Below, piece after piece: positions 53,250 through 62,056 of a stretch of 64,000 bases of DNA. How positions within the stretch are numbered: the stretch's first letter is position 1; the number at the start of each line of letters is the position of its first letter. The stretch comes from Mycobacterium sp. AZCC_0083 (lineage in GTDB: Bacteria > Actinomycetota > Actinomycetes > Mycobacteriales > Mycobacteriaceae): NCBI RefSeq assembly GCF_014202335.1, contig NZ_JACHGP010000013.1, forward strand, positions 62,001 through 126,000. Reading direction: 5' to 3'. The position numbers and the translations under genes are program-made. The notes beneath the pieces are model-generated. The model had not been told where the DNA came from, searched no databases, and saw only the letters and a list, made by a program, of their open reading frames with translations.

Positions 53250-54338
53250 TCAGCCGATGAGGACGGCGTAGCGCGGCTTGATCACCTCGTCGATGATCGC
53301 CAGTCGTTCGTCGAACGGCAGGAACGCCGACTTCATCGCGTTGATGGTGAACCGTTCGAGATCGCTCCAGCCGTAGCCGAACGCCTCGACCAGCCGCAGC
53401 ATCTCCTGGCTCATGGTGGTGTCGCTCATCAGCCGGTTGTCGGTGTTGACGGTGACGCGGAACCGCGATCGGGCCAGCAGGTCGAACGGGTGCTCGGCGA
53501 TGCTGGCCGCGGCGCCGGTCTGCACGTTGCTGCTCGGGCACATCTCCAGCGGAACTCGCTTGTCGCGCAGGATCGACGCCAGCCTGCCCAGTTTGACCGA
53601 ACCGTCGGCGGCGATGTCGATGTCGTCGACGATCCGCACGCCGTGGCCCAGCCGGTCGGCGCCGCAGAACGCGATGGCCTCGTGGATCGAGGGCAGACCG
53701 AACGCCTCACCGGCGTGAATCGTGAAGCGCGCGTTGTTGCCTCGCATGTACTCGAAGGCGTCCAGGTGCCGGGTCGGAGGGTACCCGGCCTCAGCGCCCG
53801 CGATGTCGAACCCCACCACGCCCCTGTCGCGGAAACGGACGGCCAGTTCGGCGATCTCGCGCGAACGGGCGGCGTGTCGCATCGCGGTGACCAGACATCG
53901 CATGGTGATGGTGCGGCCCTCACTGGCCGCCGCCTTCTCGCCGTCGGCGAAGCCGGCGAGCACCGCCTCGACGACCGCGTCGAGCGACAACCCGCGATCG
54001 ATGTGCAGTTCTGGCGCGAACCGGACTTCGGCGTAGACGACGGAGTCGGCGGCAAGGTCCTGCGCGCACTCGAAGGCCACCCGGTGCAACGCTTCCGGGG
54101 TCTGCATGACGCCGACCGTGTGCGCGAACGGCTCCAGATACCGCACCAGCGACCCGCTGTGCGCCGCCGTGCGGAAGAACGTGGCCAGCGCCTCGACGTC
54201 GGTCGCGGGCAGCTCGTCATAGCCCGTCTCCCCGGCCAGTTCCAGCACCGTGGCCGGGCGCAGACCGCCGTCGAGATGGTCGTGCAGGAGCGCCTTGGGG
54301 GCTTGCTTGATGAGGTCGAGGCTCAGCGGCGTGGTCAT
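53250..54338 (-). CDS. add: Adenosine deaminase
   Basis: The 362-residue enzyme begins [18 protein letters not shown] and has the HxH metal motif in [22 protein letters not shown] (Glu and His), [17 protein letters not shown] and the active-site Asp in NTDNRLMS. It deaminates adenosine and deoxyadenosine to inosine. The start at 54338 is preferred over 54383, which adds non-conserved residues. It lies 56 bases downstream of deoA on the same strand and forms the operon cdd-deoA-add, as in M. tuberculosis Rv3315c-Rv3313c. Confidence 0.94.
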   Translation of the reverse strand: MTTPLSLDLIKQAPKALLHDHLDGGLRPATVLELAGETGYDELPATDVEALATFFRTAAHSGSLVRYLEPFAHTVGVMQTPEALHRVAFECAQDLAADSVVYAEVRFAPELHIDRGLSLDAVVEAVLAGFADGEKAAASEGRTITMRCLVTAMRHAARSREIAELAVRFRDRGVVGFDIAGAEAGYPPTRHLDAFEYMRGNNARFTIHAGEAFGLPSIHEAIAFCGADRLGHGVRIVDDIDIAADGSVKLGRLASILRDKRVPLEMCPSSNVQTGAAASIAEHPFDLLARSRFRVTVNTDNRLMSDTTMSQEMLRLVEAFGYGWSDLERFTINAMKSAFLPFDERLAIIDEVIKPRYAVLIG

Positions 54339-54394
54339 CCATCCATCTTGCTCGCGCGCGGCCGCATTGGACGCAAAGTTCACCGTGGCTTTGA

Positions 54395-55696
54395 TTACTC
54401 GACGATCCGGTCGATGATCAGAGGCCGCGATTTCGGCGGCTGGTCACCGACGCTCCATCCCCCGTCCAGCTCGGCGATGGCACCGCCGAACCGCTCTGGG
54501 GTGTCGGTGTACAGCGTGAACAGCGGCTCCCCCGCGACCACCGGCTCGCCAGGCCCACGGTGGATGCGCACGCCTGCGCCGAACTGCACCCGCCCGCCTG
54601 GCGTCGAGCGGCCGGCTCCGAGCCGCCACACCGCCAGCCCAACGGCCATCGCGTCGATGTCGCCCATCACGCCACCACGCGGCGCGGTGACGGTCTCGGA
54701 ATGCGCCCCGATGGGCAACGGCTGGGACAGGTCGCCGCCCTGCGCGGACACCAAGTCGCGGAACCGGTCCATGGCGGTTCCGTCGGCCAGCGTGTCGGCA
54801 GGATCGATTCCGTCGACCCCCGCCGCGTCGAGCATCTCCCGAGCCAGCGCCAGCGTCAGCTCGACCACGTCGTCGGGGCCGCCGCCTGCGAGCACGTCGA
54901 GTGACTCGGCGACTTCCACCGCGTTGCCGACGGCGCGTCCGAGCGGCCGGTCCATGTCGGTGAGGAGCGCGCGCGTGGCGACGCCGTGCGCGGTGCCCAA
55001 CTCGACCATCGTGCGGGCCAACTCGCGCGACTCCGCCTCCGTCTTGAGGAAGGCGCCGCGACCCACCTTGGTGTCCAGCACCAGTGCGTCGGCGCCCTCG
55101 GCCAGCTTCTTGCTCATCACCGAACTCGCGATCAGCGGCAACGACTCGGTGGTCGCGGTGACGTCGCGCAGCGCGTAGATCTTGCGATCGGCAGGCGCCA
55201 GGTCGCCCGCCGCGAAGATGGCTGCGCCGATGTCTTGAAGCTGTTGGCGGATTTGGTCTTTGGAGAGTTCGGCGGTGAACCCGGCGATGGCCTCCAGCTT
55301 GTCGAGGGTGCCGCCGGTGTGGCCGAGTCCGCGACCGGCGGCCTGTGGCACCGCCGCGCCGCAGGCCATCACGACGGGTACCAGCGGGATGGTGATCTTG
55401 TCGCCAACCCCTCCGGTGGAGTGCTTGTCCACCAACGCCAGTGGCTTGCCGTTGCGGCGCAGATCGCTGAAGTCGAACCGCTCGCCGGAGCCGATCATGG
55501 CCGCCGTCCACCGGGCGATCTCGGCTGGCGTCATGCCGCGCAGGAAGATCGCCATCAGCAGTGCCGACATCTGCTCGTCGTGCACCCGCCCGTGGGTGTA
55601 GCCGTCGATGACCCAGTCGATCGCGGCGTCCGAGAGCACTCCCCCGTCGCGCTTGGTCCTGATGACGGTCGGGGCGTCGAAGGTGAACTCCGTCAC
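54395..55696 (-). CDS. deoA: Thymidine phosphorylase
   Basis: The 433-residue enzyme has the pyrimidine nucleoside phosphorylase signature [65 protein letters not shown] and [20 protein letters not shown]. It phosphorolyses thymidine to thymine and deoxyribose-1-phosphate. Its start overlaps the cdd stop by 4 bases. It belongs to the cdd-deoA-add salvage operon. Confidence 0.94.
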   Translation of the reverse strand: MTEFTFDAPTVIRTKRDGGVLSDAAIDWVIDGYTHGRVHDEQMSALLMAIFLRGMTPAEIARWTAAMIGSGERFDFSDLRRNGKPLALVDKHSTGGVGDKITIPLVPVVMACGAAVPQAAGRGLGHTGGTLDKLEAIAGFTAELSKDQIRQQLQDIGAAIFAAGDLAPADRKIYALRDVTATTESLPLIASSVMSKKLAEGADALVLDTKVGRGAFLKTEAESRELARTMVELGTAHGVATRALLTDMDRPLGRAVGNAVEVAESLDVLAGGGPDDVVELTLALAREMLDAAGVDGIDPADTLADGTAMDRFRDLVSAQGGDLSQPLPIGAHSETVTAPRGGVMGDIDAMAVGLAVWRLGAGRSTPGGRVQFGAGVRIHRGPGEPVVAGEPLFTLYTDTPERFGGAIAELDGGWSVGDQPPKSRPLIIDRIVE

Positions 55697-56100
55697 GGGT
55701 TCTCCACGCGGGCCATGTCATCGGGACCGAAGGCGTCGGGCAACAGAACCGACAACGGACGGGGACCCGCGGGATGGTCGATCAACATGTCGGGCCCGCC
55801 GTGCTCCAGCAGCACCTGGCGGCACCGGCCGCAGGGCATGAGCAACGCGCCTGCGGCGTCCACGCACGACAGCGCGACGAGTCGTCCGCCGCCGCCCGAA
55901 TGCAGGGCGCAGACCACAGAACACTCGGCACAGAGACCTAGGCCATATGAGACATTCTCCACATTGCAACCGACCACGATTCGACCATCGTCGGTCAGCG
56001 CTGCCGCCCCGACGGGGAAGCGCGAATATGGGGCGTACGCACGCGACATCACCTCAATCGCATTGCACTGCAATGACTTCCAGTCAATCTCAATGGCCAC
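55693..56100 (-). CDS. cdd: Cytidine deaminase
   Basis: The 135-residue protein has the zinc-binding motif: NVSYGLGLCAECSVVCAL (Cys ligand and catalytic Glu) and PCGRCRQVLLE (two Cys ligands), which is the tetrameric cytidine deaminase type. It converts cytidine and deoxycytidine to uridine forms. It is first in the cdd-deoA-add operon and divergent from sdhC across a 238-base gap (56101-56338), in which no specific site could be identified. Confidence 0.93.
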   Translation of the reverse strand: MAIEIDWKSLQCNAIEVMSRAYAPYSRFPVGAAALTDDGRIVVGCNVENVSYGLGLCAECSVVCALHSGGGGRLVALSCVDAAGALLMPCGRCRQVLLEHGGPDMLIDHPAGPRPLSVLLPDAFGPDDMARVENP

Positions 56101-56338
56101 GACATCTCCGCGGTCGACGATCTGAATCCATTCCGAAGCCTCCGTTTCACGCCCCGAGTTCCTAGATAGGCGACCCTAACTTCTGCGGTGGGACGGCTGC
56201 CGGAGCTACCACGCTAGTTCTTTCAGCAAGACAATGGGTTTAGAGTCGCCCCGAGGTTTGGGTACAGGTTGGGCAACGTCGACACGAGGTCCCCACCCGC
56301 GTGCCCCGAGCGTCCACCGAAGGCGTTGGAGGTCGGAG

Positions 56339-56767
56339 ATGAGTACAGCGACAGCCGCGGATTCCGCATTACCGGCACCGCGATCGTCACCACCGCGCCG
56401 CCGCACCCTGTATCGCGGCGACCCGGGCATGTGGTCGTGGGTGCTGCACCGCATCACCGGCGCCACGGTCTTCTTCTTCCTCCTCGTCCACGTGCTCGAC
56501 ACCGCGCTAGTGCGCGTCAGCCCCGAGGCCTACAACGAAGTCATCAACACCTACAAGACGCCGATCATCGGCCTCATGGAGGTGGGCCTGGTGGCGGCGA
56601 TGCTCTACCACGCCCTCAACGGCATCCGGGTCATCCTGGTCGACTTCTGGCAGCACGGTCCGAAGTACCAGCGACTGATGTTGTGGGTGGTACTTGGCGT
56701 CTGGATCGCGGTATTCACCGCCGCGATCGGCGTGATCGGCATGCACATGGCGGAGCGATTCCTGTGA
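56339..56767 (+). CDS. sdhC: Succinate dehydrogenase cytochrome b556 subunit
   Basis: The ATG at 56339 is preceded by GGAGG and gives 142 residues. After a short cytoplasmic tail, RTLYRGDPGMWSWVLHRITGATVFFFLLVHVLDTAL is the heme/quinone-binding first helix with its Ser-x-x-x-His-Arg-type motif, and two further membrane helices follow (MEVGLVAAMLYHALNGIRVIL with the axial His, LMLWVVLGVWIAVFTAAIGVI). It anchors the complex and binds menaquinone. Its stop overlaps sdhD (GTGA). Confidence 0.92.
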   Translation: MSTATAADSALPAPRSSPPRRRTLYRGDPGMWSWVLHRITGATVFFFLLVHVLDTALVRVSPEAYNEVINTYKTPIIGLMEVGLVAAMLYHALNGIRVILVDFWQHGPKYQRLMLWVVLGVWIAVFTAAIGVIGMHMAERFL

Positions 56768-57234
56768 CCGGGCCGTGGACACCGCACCACAAGGAAGGCC
56801 GCCTTGCGCCGGTGCAGGAAAAGGAACACGACCGGCCCGCCAGCCTGGACCATCCGCGCGCACCCCGACGCCCGAGGGGCATCCCGTACTTCGAGAAGTA
56901 CGCCTGGCTGTTCATGCGGTTCTCCGGCGTTGCATTGGTGTTCCTCGCGCTCGGGCACTTGTTCATCGGGCTGATCTGGGACGGCGGCGTGTACCGGATC
57001 GACTTCAACTACGTCGCGCAGCGCTGGGCCTCGCCGTTCTGGCAGATCTGGGATATGGCATTGCTGTGGCTGGCGATGGTGCACGGCGCCAACGGCATGC
57101 GCACCATCATCGGCGACTACGCCCGCACGAACGTCACCAGGTTCTATCTGAATGCGCTGTTGTTGCTGGCGACGGGGTTCACGTTGGTGTTGGGCACTTA
57201 TGTCCTCGTCACCTTCGACGCGAATATCTCTTAG
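56764..57234 (+). CDS. sdhD: Succinate dehydrogenase membrane anchor subunit
   Basis: Starting at the GTG overlapping the sdhC stop, the protein has 156 residues. After a basic N-terminus, YFEKYAWLFMRFSGVALVFLALGHLFIGLIW, FWQIWDMALLWLAMVHGANGMRTII (with the heme-ligand His) and YLNALLLLATGFTLVLGTYVL form three membrane helices. It pairs with SdhC. The order sdhCDAB matches M. tuberculosis Rv3316-Rv3319. Confidence 0.92.
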   Translation: MTGPWTPHHKEGRLAPVQEKEHDRPASLDHPRAPRRPRGIPYFEKYAWLFMRFSGVALVFLALGHLFIGLIWDGGVYRIDFNYVAQRWASPFWQIWDMALLWLAMVHGANGMRTIIGDYARTNVTRFYLNALLLLATGFTLVLGTYVLVTFDANIS

Positions 57235-57244
57235 GGGACGCAGG

Positions 57245-58999
57245 ATGATTCAGGAACATCGCTACGACGTCATCATCGTCGGTGCAGGCGGCGCAGGCAT
57301 GCGTGCCGCCGTCGAAGCCGGCCCCCGGGTGCGCACCGCGGTGCTGACCAAGCTGTACCCGACGCGCAGTCACACCGGCGCCGCGCAGGGCGGCATGTGC
57401 GCGGCGCTGGCCAACGTCGAAGAGGACAACTGGGAGTGGCACACCTTCGACACTGTCAAGGGCGGCGACTACCTCGCCGACCAGGACGCCGTCGAAATCA
57501 TGTGCAAGGAAGCCATCGACGCCGTCTACGACCTCGAGAAGATGGGGATGCCGTTCAACCGGACCCCCGAGGGCCGCATCGATCAGCGCCGCTTCGGCGG
57601 GCACACCCGCGACCACGGCAAGGCGCCGGTGCGCCGAGCCTGTTACGCCGCCGACCGCACCGGCCACATGATCCTGCAGACGCTGTACCAAAACTGCGTC
57701 AAGCACGGCGTCGAGTTCTTCAACGAGTTCTACGCCCTCGACATCGCCATCACCGAGGCGCCAGGTGGGCCAGTCGCGACCGGCGTCATCGCCTACGAGC
57801 TCGCCACCGGCGACATTCACATCTTTCACGCCAAGTCGATCGTGTTCGCCACCGGCGGGTCGGGTCGGATGTACAAGACCACTTCCAACGCGCACACACT
57901 GACGGGCGACGGTCTTGGAATCGTCTTCCGCAAGGGATTTCCGTTGGAGGACATGGAGTTTCACCAGTTCCATCCGACCGGTCTGGCTGGCCTGGGCATC
58001 CTGATTTCCGAGGCCGTGCGCGGCGAGGGTGGCCGCTTGCTCAACGGTGACGGCGAACGGTTCATGGAGCGCTACGCCCCCACCATCGTCGACCTGGCGC
58101 CGCGCGACATCGTTGCCCGCTCAATGGTGCTCGAAGTGCTCGAGGGCCGCGGCGCAGGCCCGAACAAGGACTACGTCTACATCGACGTGCGCCATCTCGG
58201 CGCGGACGTGCTCGAGGCCAAGTTGCCCGACATCACCGAGTTCGCCCGGACGTACCTCGGTGTCGACCCGGTCACAGAGCTGGTGCCCGTCTACCCGACC
58301 TGTCACTACGTGATGGGTGGCATCCCGACCACCGTGCACGGCCAGGTGCTGCGCGACAACAACGCGATCGTGCCAGGGCTGTACGCGGCAGGCGAGTGCG
58401 CCTGCGTGTCGGTGCACGGTTCCAACCGGCTGGGCACCAACTCCCTGCTGGACATCAACGTGTTCGGCCGTCGCGCAGGCATCGCGGCGGCGAACTACGC
58501 ACTCGGACACGACCACGTCGACCTGCCGGCCGATCCGGCGGGGATGGTCGTCGGCTGGGTCGGCGACATCCTCTCCGAACACGGCAACGAACGCGTCGCC
58601 GACATCAGGGGCGCGCTGCAACAGTCGATGGACAACAACGCCGCAGTCTTCCGCACCGAGGAGACGCTCAAGCAGGCGATGACCGACATCCACGCGCTCA
58701 AGGAGCGTTACGCCCGAATCACGGTGCACGACAAGGGAAAACGCTACAACAGCGACCTGCTTGAAGCGATCGAACTCGGCTTCTTGCTGGAGTTGGCCGA
58801 GGTGACCGTCGTCGGTGCCCTCAACCGCAAGGAGTCCCGTGGCGGTCATGCCCGCGAGGACTACCCCAACCGCGACGACACCAACTACATGCGCCACACC
58901 ATGGCCTACAAGGAGGGCACCGACCTGCTGTCCGATATCAGGTTGGACTACAAGCCGGTGGTGCAGACGCGTTACGAGCCGATGGAACGGAAGTACTGA
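57245..58999 (+). CDS. sdhA: Succinate dehydrogenase flavoprotein subunit
   Basis: The ATG at 57245 gives 584 residues. VIIVGAGGAGMRAAVEA binds FAD, TRSHTGAAQGGM holds the His that covalently binds FAD, FHQFHPTGL and GGRLLNGDGERFMERYAP line the dicarboxylate site, HTRDHGKAP and HGSNRLGTNSLLD complete it. It oxidises succinate to fumarate. The gene's stop is directly followed by a TnpB element that separates it from sdhB. Confidence 0.95.
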   Translation: MIQEHRYDVIIVGAGGAGMRAAVEAGPRVRTAVLTKLYPTRSHTGAAQGGMCAALANVEEDNWEWHTFDTVKGGDYLADQDAVEIMCKEAIDAVYDLEKMGMPFNRTPEGRIDQRRFGGHTRDHGKAPVRRACYAADRTGHMILQTLYQNCVKHGVEFFNEFYALDIAITEAPGGPVATGVIAYELATGDIHIFHAKSIVFATGGSGRMYKTTSNAHTLTGDGLGIVFRKGFPLEDMEFHQFHPTGLAGLGILISEAVRGEGGRLLNGDGERFMERYAPTIVDLAPRDIVARSMVLEVLEGRGAGPNKDYVYIDVRHLGADVLEAKLPDITEFARTYLGVDPVTELVPVYPTCHYVMGGIPTTVHGQVLRDNNAIVPGLYAAGECACVSVHGSNRLGTNSLLDINVFGRRAGIAAANYALGHDHVDLPADPAGMVVGWVGDILSEHGNERVADIRGALQQSMDNNAAVFRTEETLKQAMTDIHALKERYARITVHDKGKRYNSDLLEAIELGFLLELAEVTVVGALNRKESRGGHAREDYPNRDDTNYMRHTMAYKEGTDLLSDIRLDYKPVVQTRYEPMERKY

Positions 59000-59011
59000 C
59001 TTGACGTCCTC

Positions 59012-59035
59012 CTCCGGCTGAGGCCAGGGATTCCA
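59012..59035 (-). repeat. Terminal hairpin-type repeat of the TnpB element, right end
   Basis: On the minus strand the sequence is TGGAATCCCTGGCCTCAGCCGGAG, an imperfect stem-loop, followed by GAGGACGTCAAG and then the sdhA 3' end. IS605-type elements end like this, and the omega-RNA scaffold of TnpB systems comes from this region. A close copy is at 60292-60316. Confidence 0.65.
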
Positions 59036-59048
59036 ACCCACCCACTAC

Positions 59049-60233
59049 CTATGCGGCAGGAGAGCAGTGTTGAGGTTCACGGTTCTCAGACCGGCTAGTG
59101 CCGAGGCCTCCCCGTGCTGTCACCGCCCGTCCGGCGGCGATGTTGCGTGCAGCGTTCACATCGGCATTACACGGGCCGGTGGTGCAGGCTTGGCACTCGA
59201 ACACCGCTTGGCTCTTGCGGTTTCCGGGAGCCACGTGCCCGCACGCGGAACATCGTTGCGACGTGTACGCGGCCGGGATCTGCTCGACCCGACCACAAGC
59301 CTTATGCTGCAAACGCGAGGCGAGCAGACCCCATCCGCTTCGGCTAATGCCACGGTTGAGGCCGCGCTTTTGCGCCACCCCCCGACCAGGCTGCTCGACG
59401 GTGCCCAGCGCACGGCGGGTCATCGCACGCACGTCAAGGGCTTCGATGCGGATCGTGTCGAAGCGCCGCGCGATATCGGTGGTGACCTTTTCAACCCAGT
59501 CCTTGCGCCGGTCGGCCTCACGCGCCCTCATCTTCGCGATCGCGCGCTTCGTGCGAGCTCGCCGGTTAGAGCCACGCTGAGAACGGGCCAGGCGCTGCTG
59601 CAGCACCTTGAGCCGCTTGGCCTCACGTGGTCTCAGGCCGGGAGCGTGCAGCAGTTCGCCGGTGGACAGGGCTGCCGATACCGCAATACCACGGTCGATA
59701 CCCACCACACTGCTGTCCTGGGGACCTGGAATCGGGGCGGGCACGCGGGCAAAGGCGATATGCCAGCGGCCGGCCCGATCGCAGGTGACCCGGTAGGACT
59801 TCACACCTTTTGGTACTGGGCGCGACAAGCGGAACCGGACCCAGCCAACCTTGGGCACCCACACCCGACCGAACCGGCGATTGATCCGCTCGACGTGATG
59901 CGGTTTCACCGCAATTTGTCGAAATCCCTCGTGCACACCGGCTTTGCGCCACGTCGGTCGGCGATGGGATCCAGTGAAAAAGTTCTGCATTGCCTGAGCG
60001 AAATCCCGCAGCGCCTGCTGCTGCACGGTTTGCGAGCCGGCCGTCAACCAGTCGTGTTCGGCGCGGGCCTCCGTCAACTGGGCGCACTGATCGTTGTAGC
60101 CGGGCGCGCGGCGTCCCGGCTGCCAGTGCTGTTGCTGCTCGACAGCCAGATTCCAGACATACCGGGCGTGGCGGCAATGACCAGCCAACACCGCCACCTG
60201 CTCATCAGTAGGAAGCAACCGGTATCGCGCCAC
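59049..60233 (-). CDS. tnpB: TnpB-family RNA-guided endonuclease
   Basis: The 394-residue protein has the TnpB layout: N-terminal recognition part (LPTDEQVAVLAGHCRHARYVWNLAVEQQ), then the split RuvC nuclease with Asp180 in VVGIDRGIAVSA, Glu264 in IRIEALDVRAM and Asp358 in CNADVNAARNI, and a zinc knuckle with C328-x2-C331 and C347-x2-C350. All three acidic residues are intact, so nuclease activity is plausible. In known TnpB systems the protein uses a right-end RNA to cut the empty target site and so retains the element. Codon use and the MARYRLLP start are normal. No transposase partner is present. Confidence 0.92.
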   Translation of the reverse strand: MARYRLLPTDEQVAVLAGHCRHARYVWNLAVEQQQHWQPGRRAPGYNDQCAQLTEARAEHDWLTAGSQTVQQQALRDFAQAMQNFFTGSHRRPTWRKAGVHEGFRQIAVKPHHVERINRRFGRVWVPKVGWVRFRLSRPVPKGVKSYRVTCDRAGRWHIAFARVPAPIPGPQDSSVVGIDRGIAVSAALSTGELLHAPGLRPREAKRLKVLQQRLARSQRGSNRRARTKRAIAKMRAREADRRKDWVEKVTTDIARRFDTIRIEALDVRAMTRRALGTVEQPGRGVAQKRGLNRGISRSGWGLLASRLQHKACGRVEQIPAAYTSQRCSACGHVAPGNRKSQAVFECQACTTGPCNADVNAARNIAAGRAVTARGGLGTSRSENREPQHCSPAA

Positions 60234-60331
60234 ACTGGCAACCTAACCGCCACCACTGACAAGCCACCGAAAGGAGACGCGGCGTTTGCTCCCCCGGCTA
60301 GAGCCAGGGGTTTCCACGCCGCAACAAGCCG

Positions 60332-61117
60332 ATGACCGCACCCTCCATCGACAGTCCGGAAGTCGGCGACCCGCCGCTGCCACCCGTGCCAGAGGGCTCA
60401 GTGATGGTAACGATGAAGATCGCCCGCTTCAATCCCGAAGATCCTGACACCGCCGGTTGGCAGAGCTTCCGTGTCCCATGCCTGCCCAGCGACCGCCTGC
60501 TCAACCTGCTGCACTACGTCAAGTGGTACCTCGACGGCACGCTGACGTTCCGGCGCTCCTGCGCGCACGGGGTGTGCGGCTCCGACGCGATGCGCATCAA
60601 CGGCGTCAACCGACTCGCGTGCAAGGTGCTGATGCGCGATCTGCTCCCGAAGAAGCCGGGCAAGCCACTCACCATCACGATCGAGCCGATCCGCGGGCTG
60701 CCCGTGGAAAAGGATCTCGTCGTCGACATGGAGCCGTTCTTCGACGCATACCGCGCGGTGAAGCCGTTCCTGATGACCAGCGGCAACCCGCCAACGCGGG
60801 AACGGATTCAGAGCCAGACCGACCGGGCCCGCTACGACGACACCACCAAATGCATCCTGTGCGCGTGCTGCACGACCAGCTGCCCCGTGTACTGGAGCGA
60901 GGGCAGCTACTTCGGCCCTGCCGCGATCGTCAACGCGCACCGGTTCATCTTCGACAGCCGTGACGAGGGCGCCGCCGAGCGGTTGGACATCCTCAACGAG
61001 GTCGACGGGGTATGGCGGTGCCGCACCACGTTCAACTGCACCGAGGCATGCCCGCGTGGCATACAGGTGACCCAGGCCATTCAAGAGGTCAAGCGAGCGC
61101 TAATGTTCGCCCGCTGA
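60332..61117 (+). CDS. sdhB: Succinate dehydrogenase iron-sulfur subunit
   Basis: The 261-residue protein has a 2Fe-2S domain (RRSCAHGVCGSDAMRINGVNRLACKVL) and a C-terminal domain with CILCACCTTSCPVYW and CTEACPRGIQVTQ for the 4Fe-4S and 3Fe-4S clusters. It carries electrons from FAD to quinone. It now lies 1.3 kb downstream of sdhA because of the TnpB element, so it may depend on read-through of the element or on a promoter inside it. Confidence 0.94.
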   Translation: MTAPSIDSPEVGDPPLPPVPEGSVMVTMKIARFNPEDPDTAGWQSFRVPCLPSDRLLNLLHYVKWYLDGTLTFRRSCAHGVCGSDAMRINGVNRLACKVLMRDLLPKKPGKPLTITIEPIRGLPVEKDLVVDMEPFFDAYRAVKPFLMTSGNPPTRERIQSQTDRARYDDTTKCILCACCTTSCPVYWSEGSYFGPAAIVNAHRFIFDSRDEGAAERLDILNEVDGVWRCRTTFNCTEACPRGIQVTQAIQEVKRALMFAR

Positions 61118-61133
61118 ATCTGGTTGCACCCCT

Positions 61134-61419
61134 CCGCGAGCGCGCGTGTCTGCGGGCAACACGCCGGTCTTCGACCGGAGTTTGCGCGCGCTCGGCGCAG
61201 AATCATAACGCCAGACAGCGCGGCACACATGCTGACGATGGCGGCGGTTCGTCCACCGGAGCCGTCGAAACCAGGCGGTAGATAGCCGTTCTCGAACTTG
61301 ACGGCATAGTTGGTGTCGCCGAGCTCCAGCAGCGCGGACAAGGCCAGTCGAGCTCCGCGAACGCGCGCAGATTCGGCCTTGGTGACGGCGTGTCGCCCGC
61401 AGACACGCGCGCTCGCGGG
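61134..61419. repeat. MITE-like intergenic repeat, two inverted units (D1 and D2) around a 160-base segment
   Basis: D1 (about 61134-61194: CCGCGAGCGCGCGTGTCTGCGGG, then ACACGCCGG) and D2 (about 61356-61419, inverted, ending AGACACGCGCGCTCGCGGG) face each other in the 345-base gap between sdhB and the CMD gene. Arms are longer and more GC-rich than in units A and B, and the internal GACACGCCG block is kept. Confidence 0.75.
61195..61355 (-). pseudogene. Gene fragment between the D repeat units
   Basis: On the minus strand this segment reads ALSALLELGDTNYAVKFENG, then YLPPGFDGSGGRTAAIVSM, then CAALSGVMIL. The residues look like a natural protein (hydrophobic helix, GDTNYAVKFENG, second helix), but there is no start or end of its own. 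It may be a remnant of a membrane protein gene carried between the repeat units. Family not recognised. Confidence 0.4.
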
Positions 61420-61462
61420 TAAGGGGGTGTCACACATTTGGGGGCTGTCTCGTCCAAGAGAC

Positions 61463-62056
61463 ATGACCACTCAAAAGCCTCGTATCGAACCCCTGCCCCC
61501 CAACAAGGCTCCGTTGCTGGCCCGCCTGATGTATCGCTACGCCAAGCGCCGCTTCGGCGAGGTGCCCGTGCCGTTCGCGGTTGGCGCGCACCACATGCCG
61601 CTGCTGGTGGCCAACGCCGTGCACGAGACGCTGCTGGAGCGCGGCTCGAAGAAGCTGCCGTCAAACGTTCGCGAGCTGGCGGTGTACCGGACGGCCCGCA
61701 CCGTCGGCTGCTCCTGGTGCATCGACTTCGGCGCCATGCTGATCCGCCTCGACGGGCTGGACGTCGACCGGCTCAAGCACATCGACGACTACGCGAACTC
61801 ACCGCTGTTCACCGATGACGAGCGCGCGGCGATCGCCTATTCCGACGCGATGACCACCGACCCGCTCACCGTCACCGACGAGCAGGTCGCCGATCTGCGG
61901 CGGCGTTTCGGTGACGCAGGCACGATGGAGCTGACCTATCAGATCGGCATCGAGAACATGCGGGCCAGGATGAACGCCGCCCTTGGCATCACCGAACAGG
62001 GCTTCAGTTCCGGCGACGCGTGCCAGGTTCCGTGGGCGACGCAGGAGCCAGGCTAA
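61463..62056 (+). CDS. Carboxymuconolactone decarboxylase (CMD/AhpD-fold) family protein
   Basis: The ATG at 61463 gives 197 residues. VRELAVYRTARTVGCSWCIDFGAMLIRLDGL holds the CxxC of the AhpD fold, but the His that usually follows in CxxCxxxH is Gly. Such proteins reduce peroxides or act on thiols. Its 3' end overlaps that of an ECF41-type sigma factor gene; ECF41 sigma factors are typically next to a CMD, oxidoreductase or epimerase gene, so this is the expected partner. Confidence 0.85.
   Translation: MTTQKPRIEPLPPNKAPLLARLMYRYAKRRFGEVPVPFAVGAHHMPLLVANAVHETLLERGSKKLPSNVRELAVYRTARTVGCSWCIDFGAMLIRLDGLDVDRLKHIDDYANSPLFTDDERAAIAYSDAMTTDPLTVTDEQVADLRRRFGDAGTMELTYQIGIENMRARMNAALGITEQGFSSGDACQVPWATQEPG

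Larger units (their letters stand above)
59000..60331 (-). mobile_element. TnpB-only insertion element (IS605/IS1341-like) between sdhA and sdhB
   Basis: A tnpB gene fills most of this 1.3-kb interval, oriented opposite to the sdh genes; no tnpA transposase is present. Both ends carry related, hairpin-forming sequences in the same orientation: CTCCGGCTGAGGCCAGGGATTCCA (59012-59035) and CCCCGGCTAGAGCCAGGGGTTTCCA (60292-60316). The tnpB 3' end is on the sdhA side, where an element right end and omega-RNA region would be expected. The exact edges are inferred as the sdhA stop and the sdhB start. Confidence 0.8.

Noticed and set aside
56101-56338. Specific regulator site in the cdd/sdhC gap
   Set aside because: Only weak GTGG/CCAC symmetry was seen; not strong enough to report.
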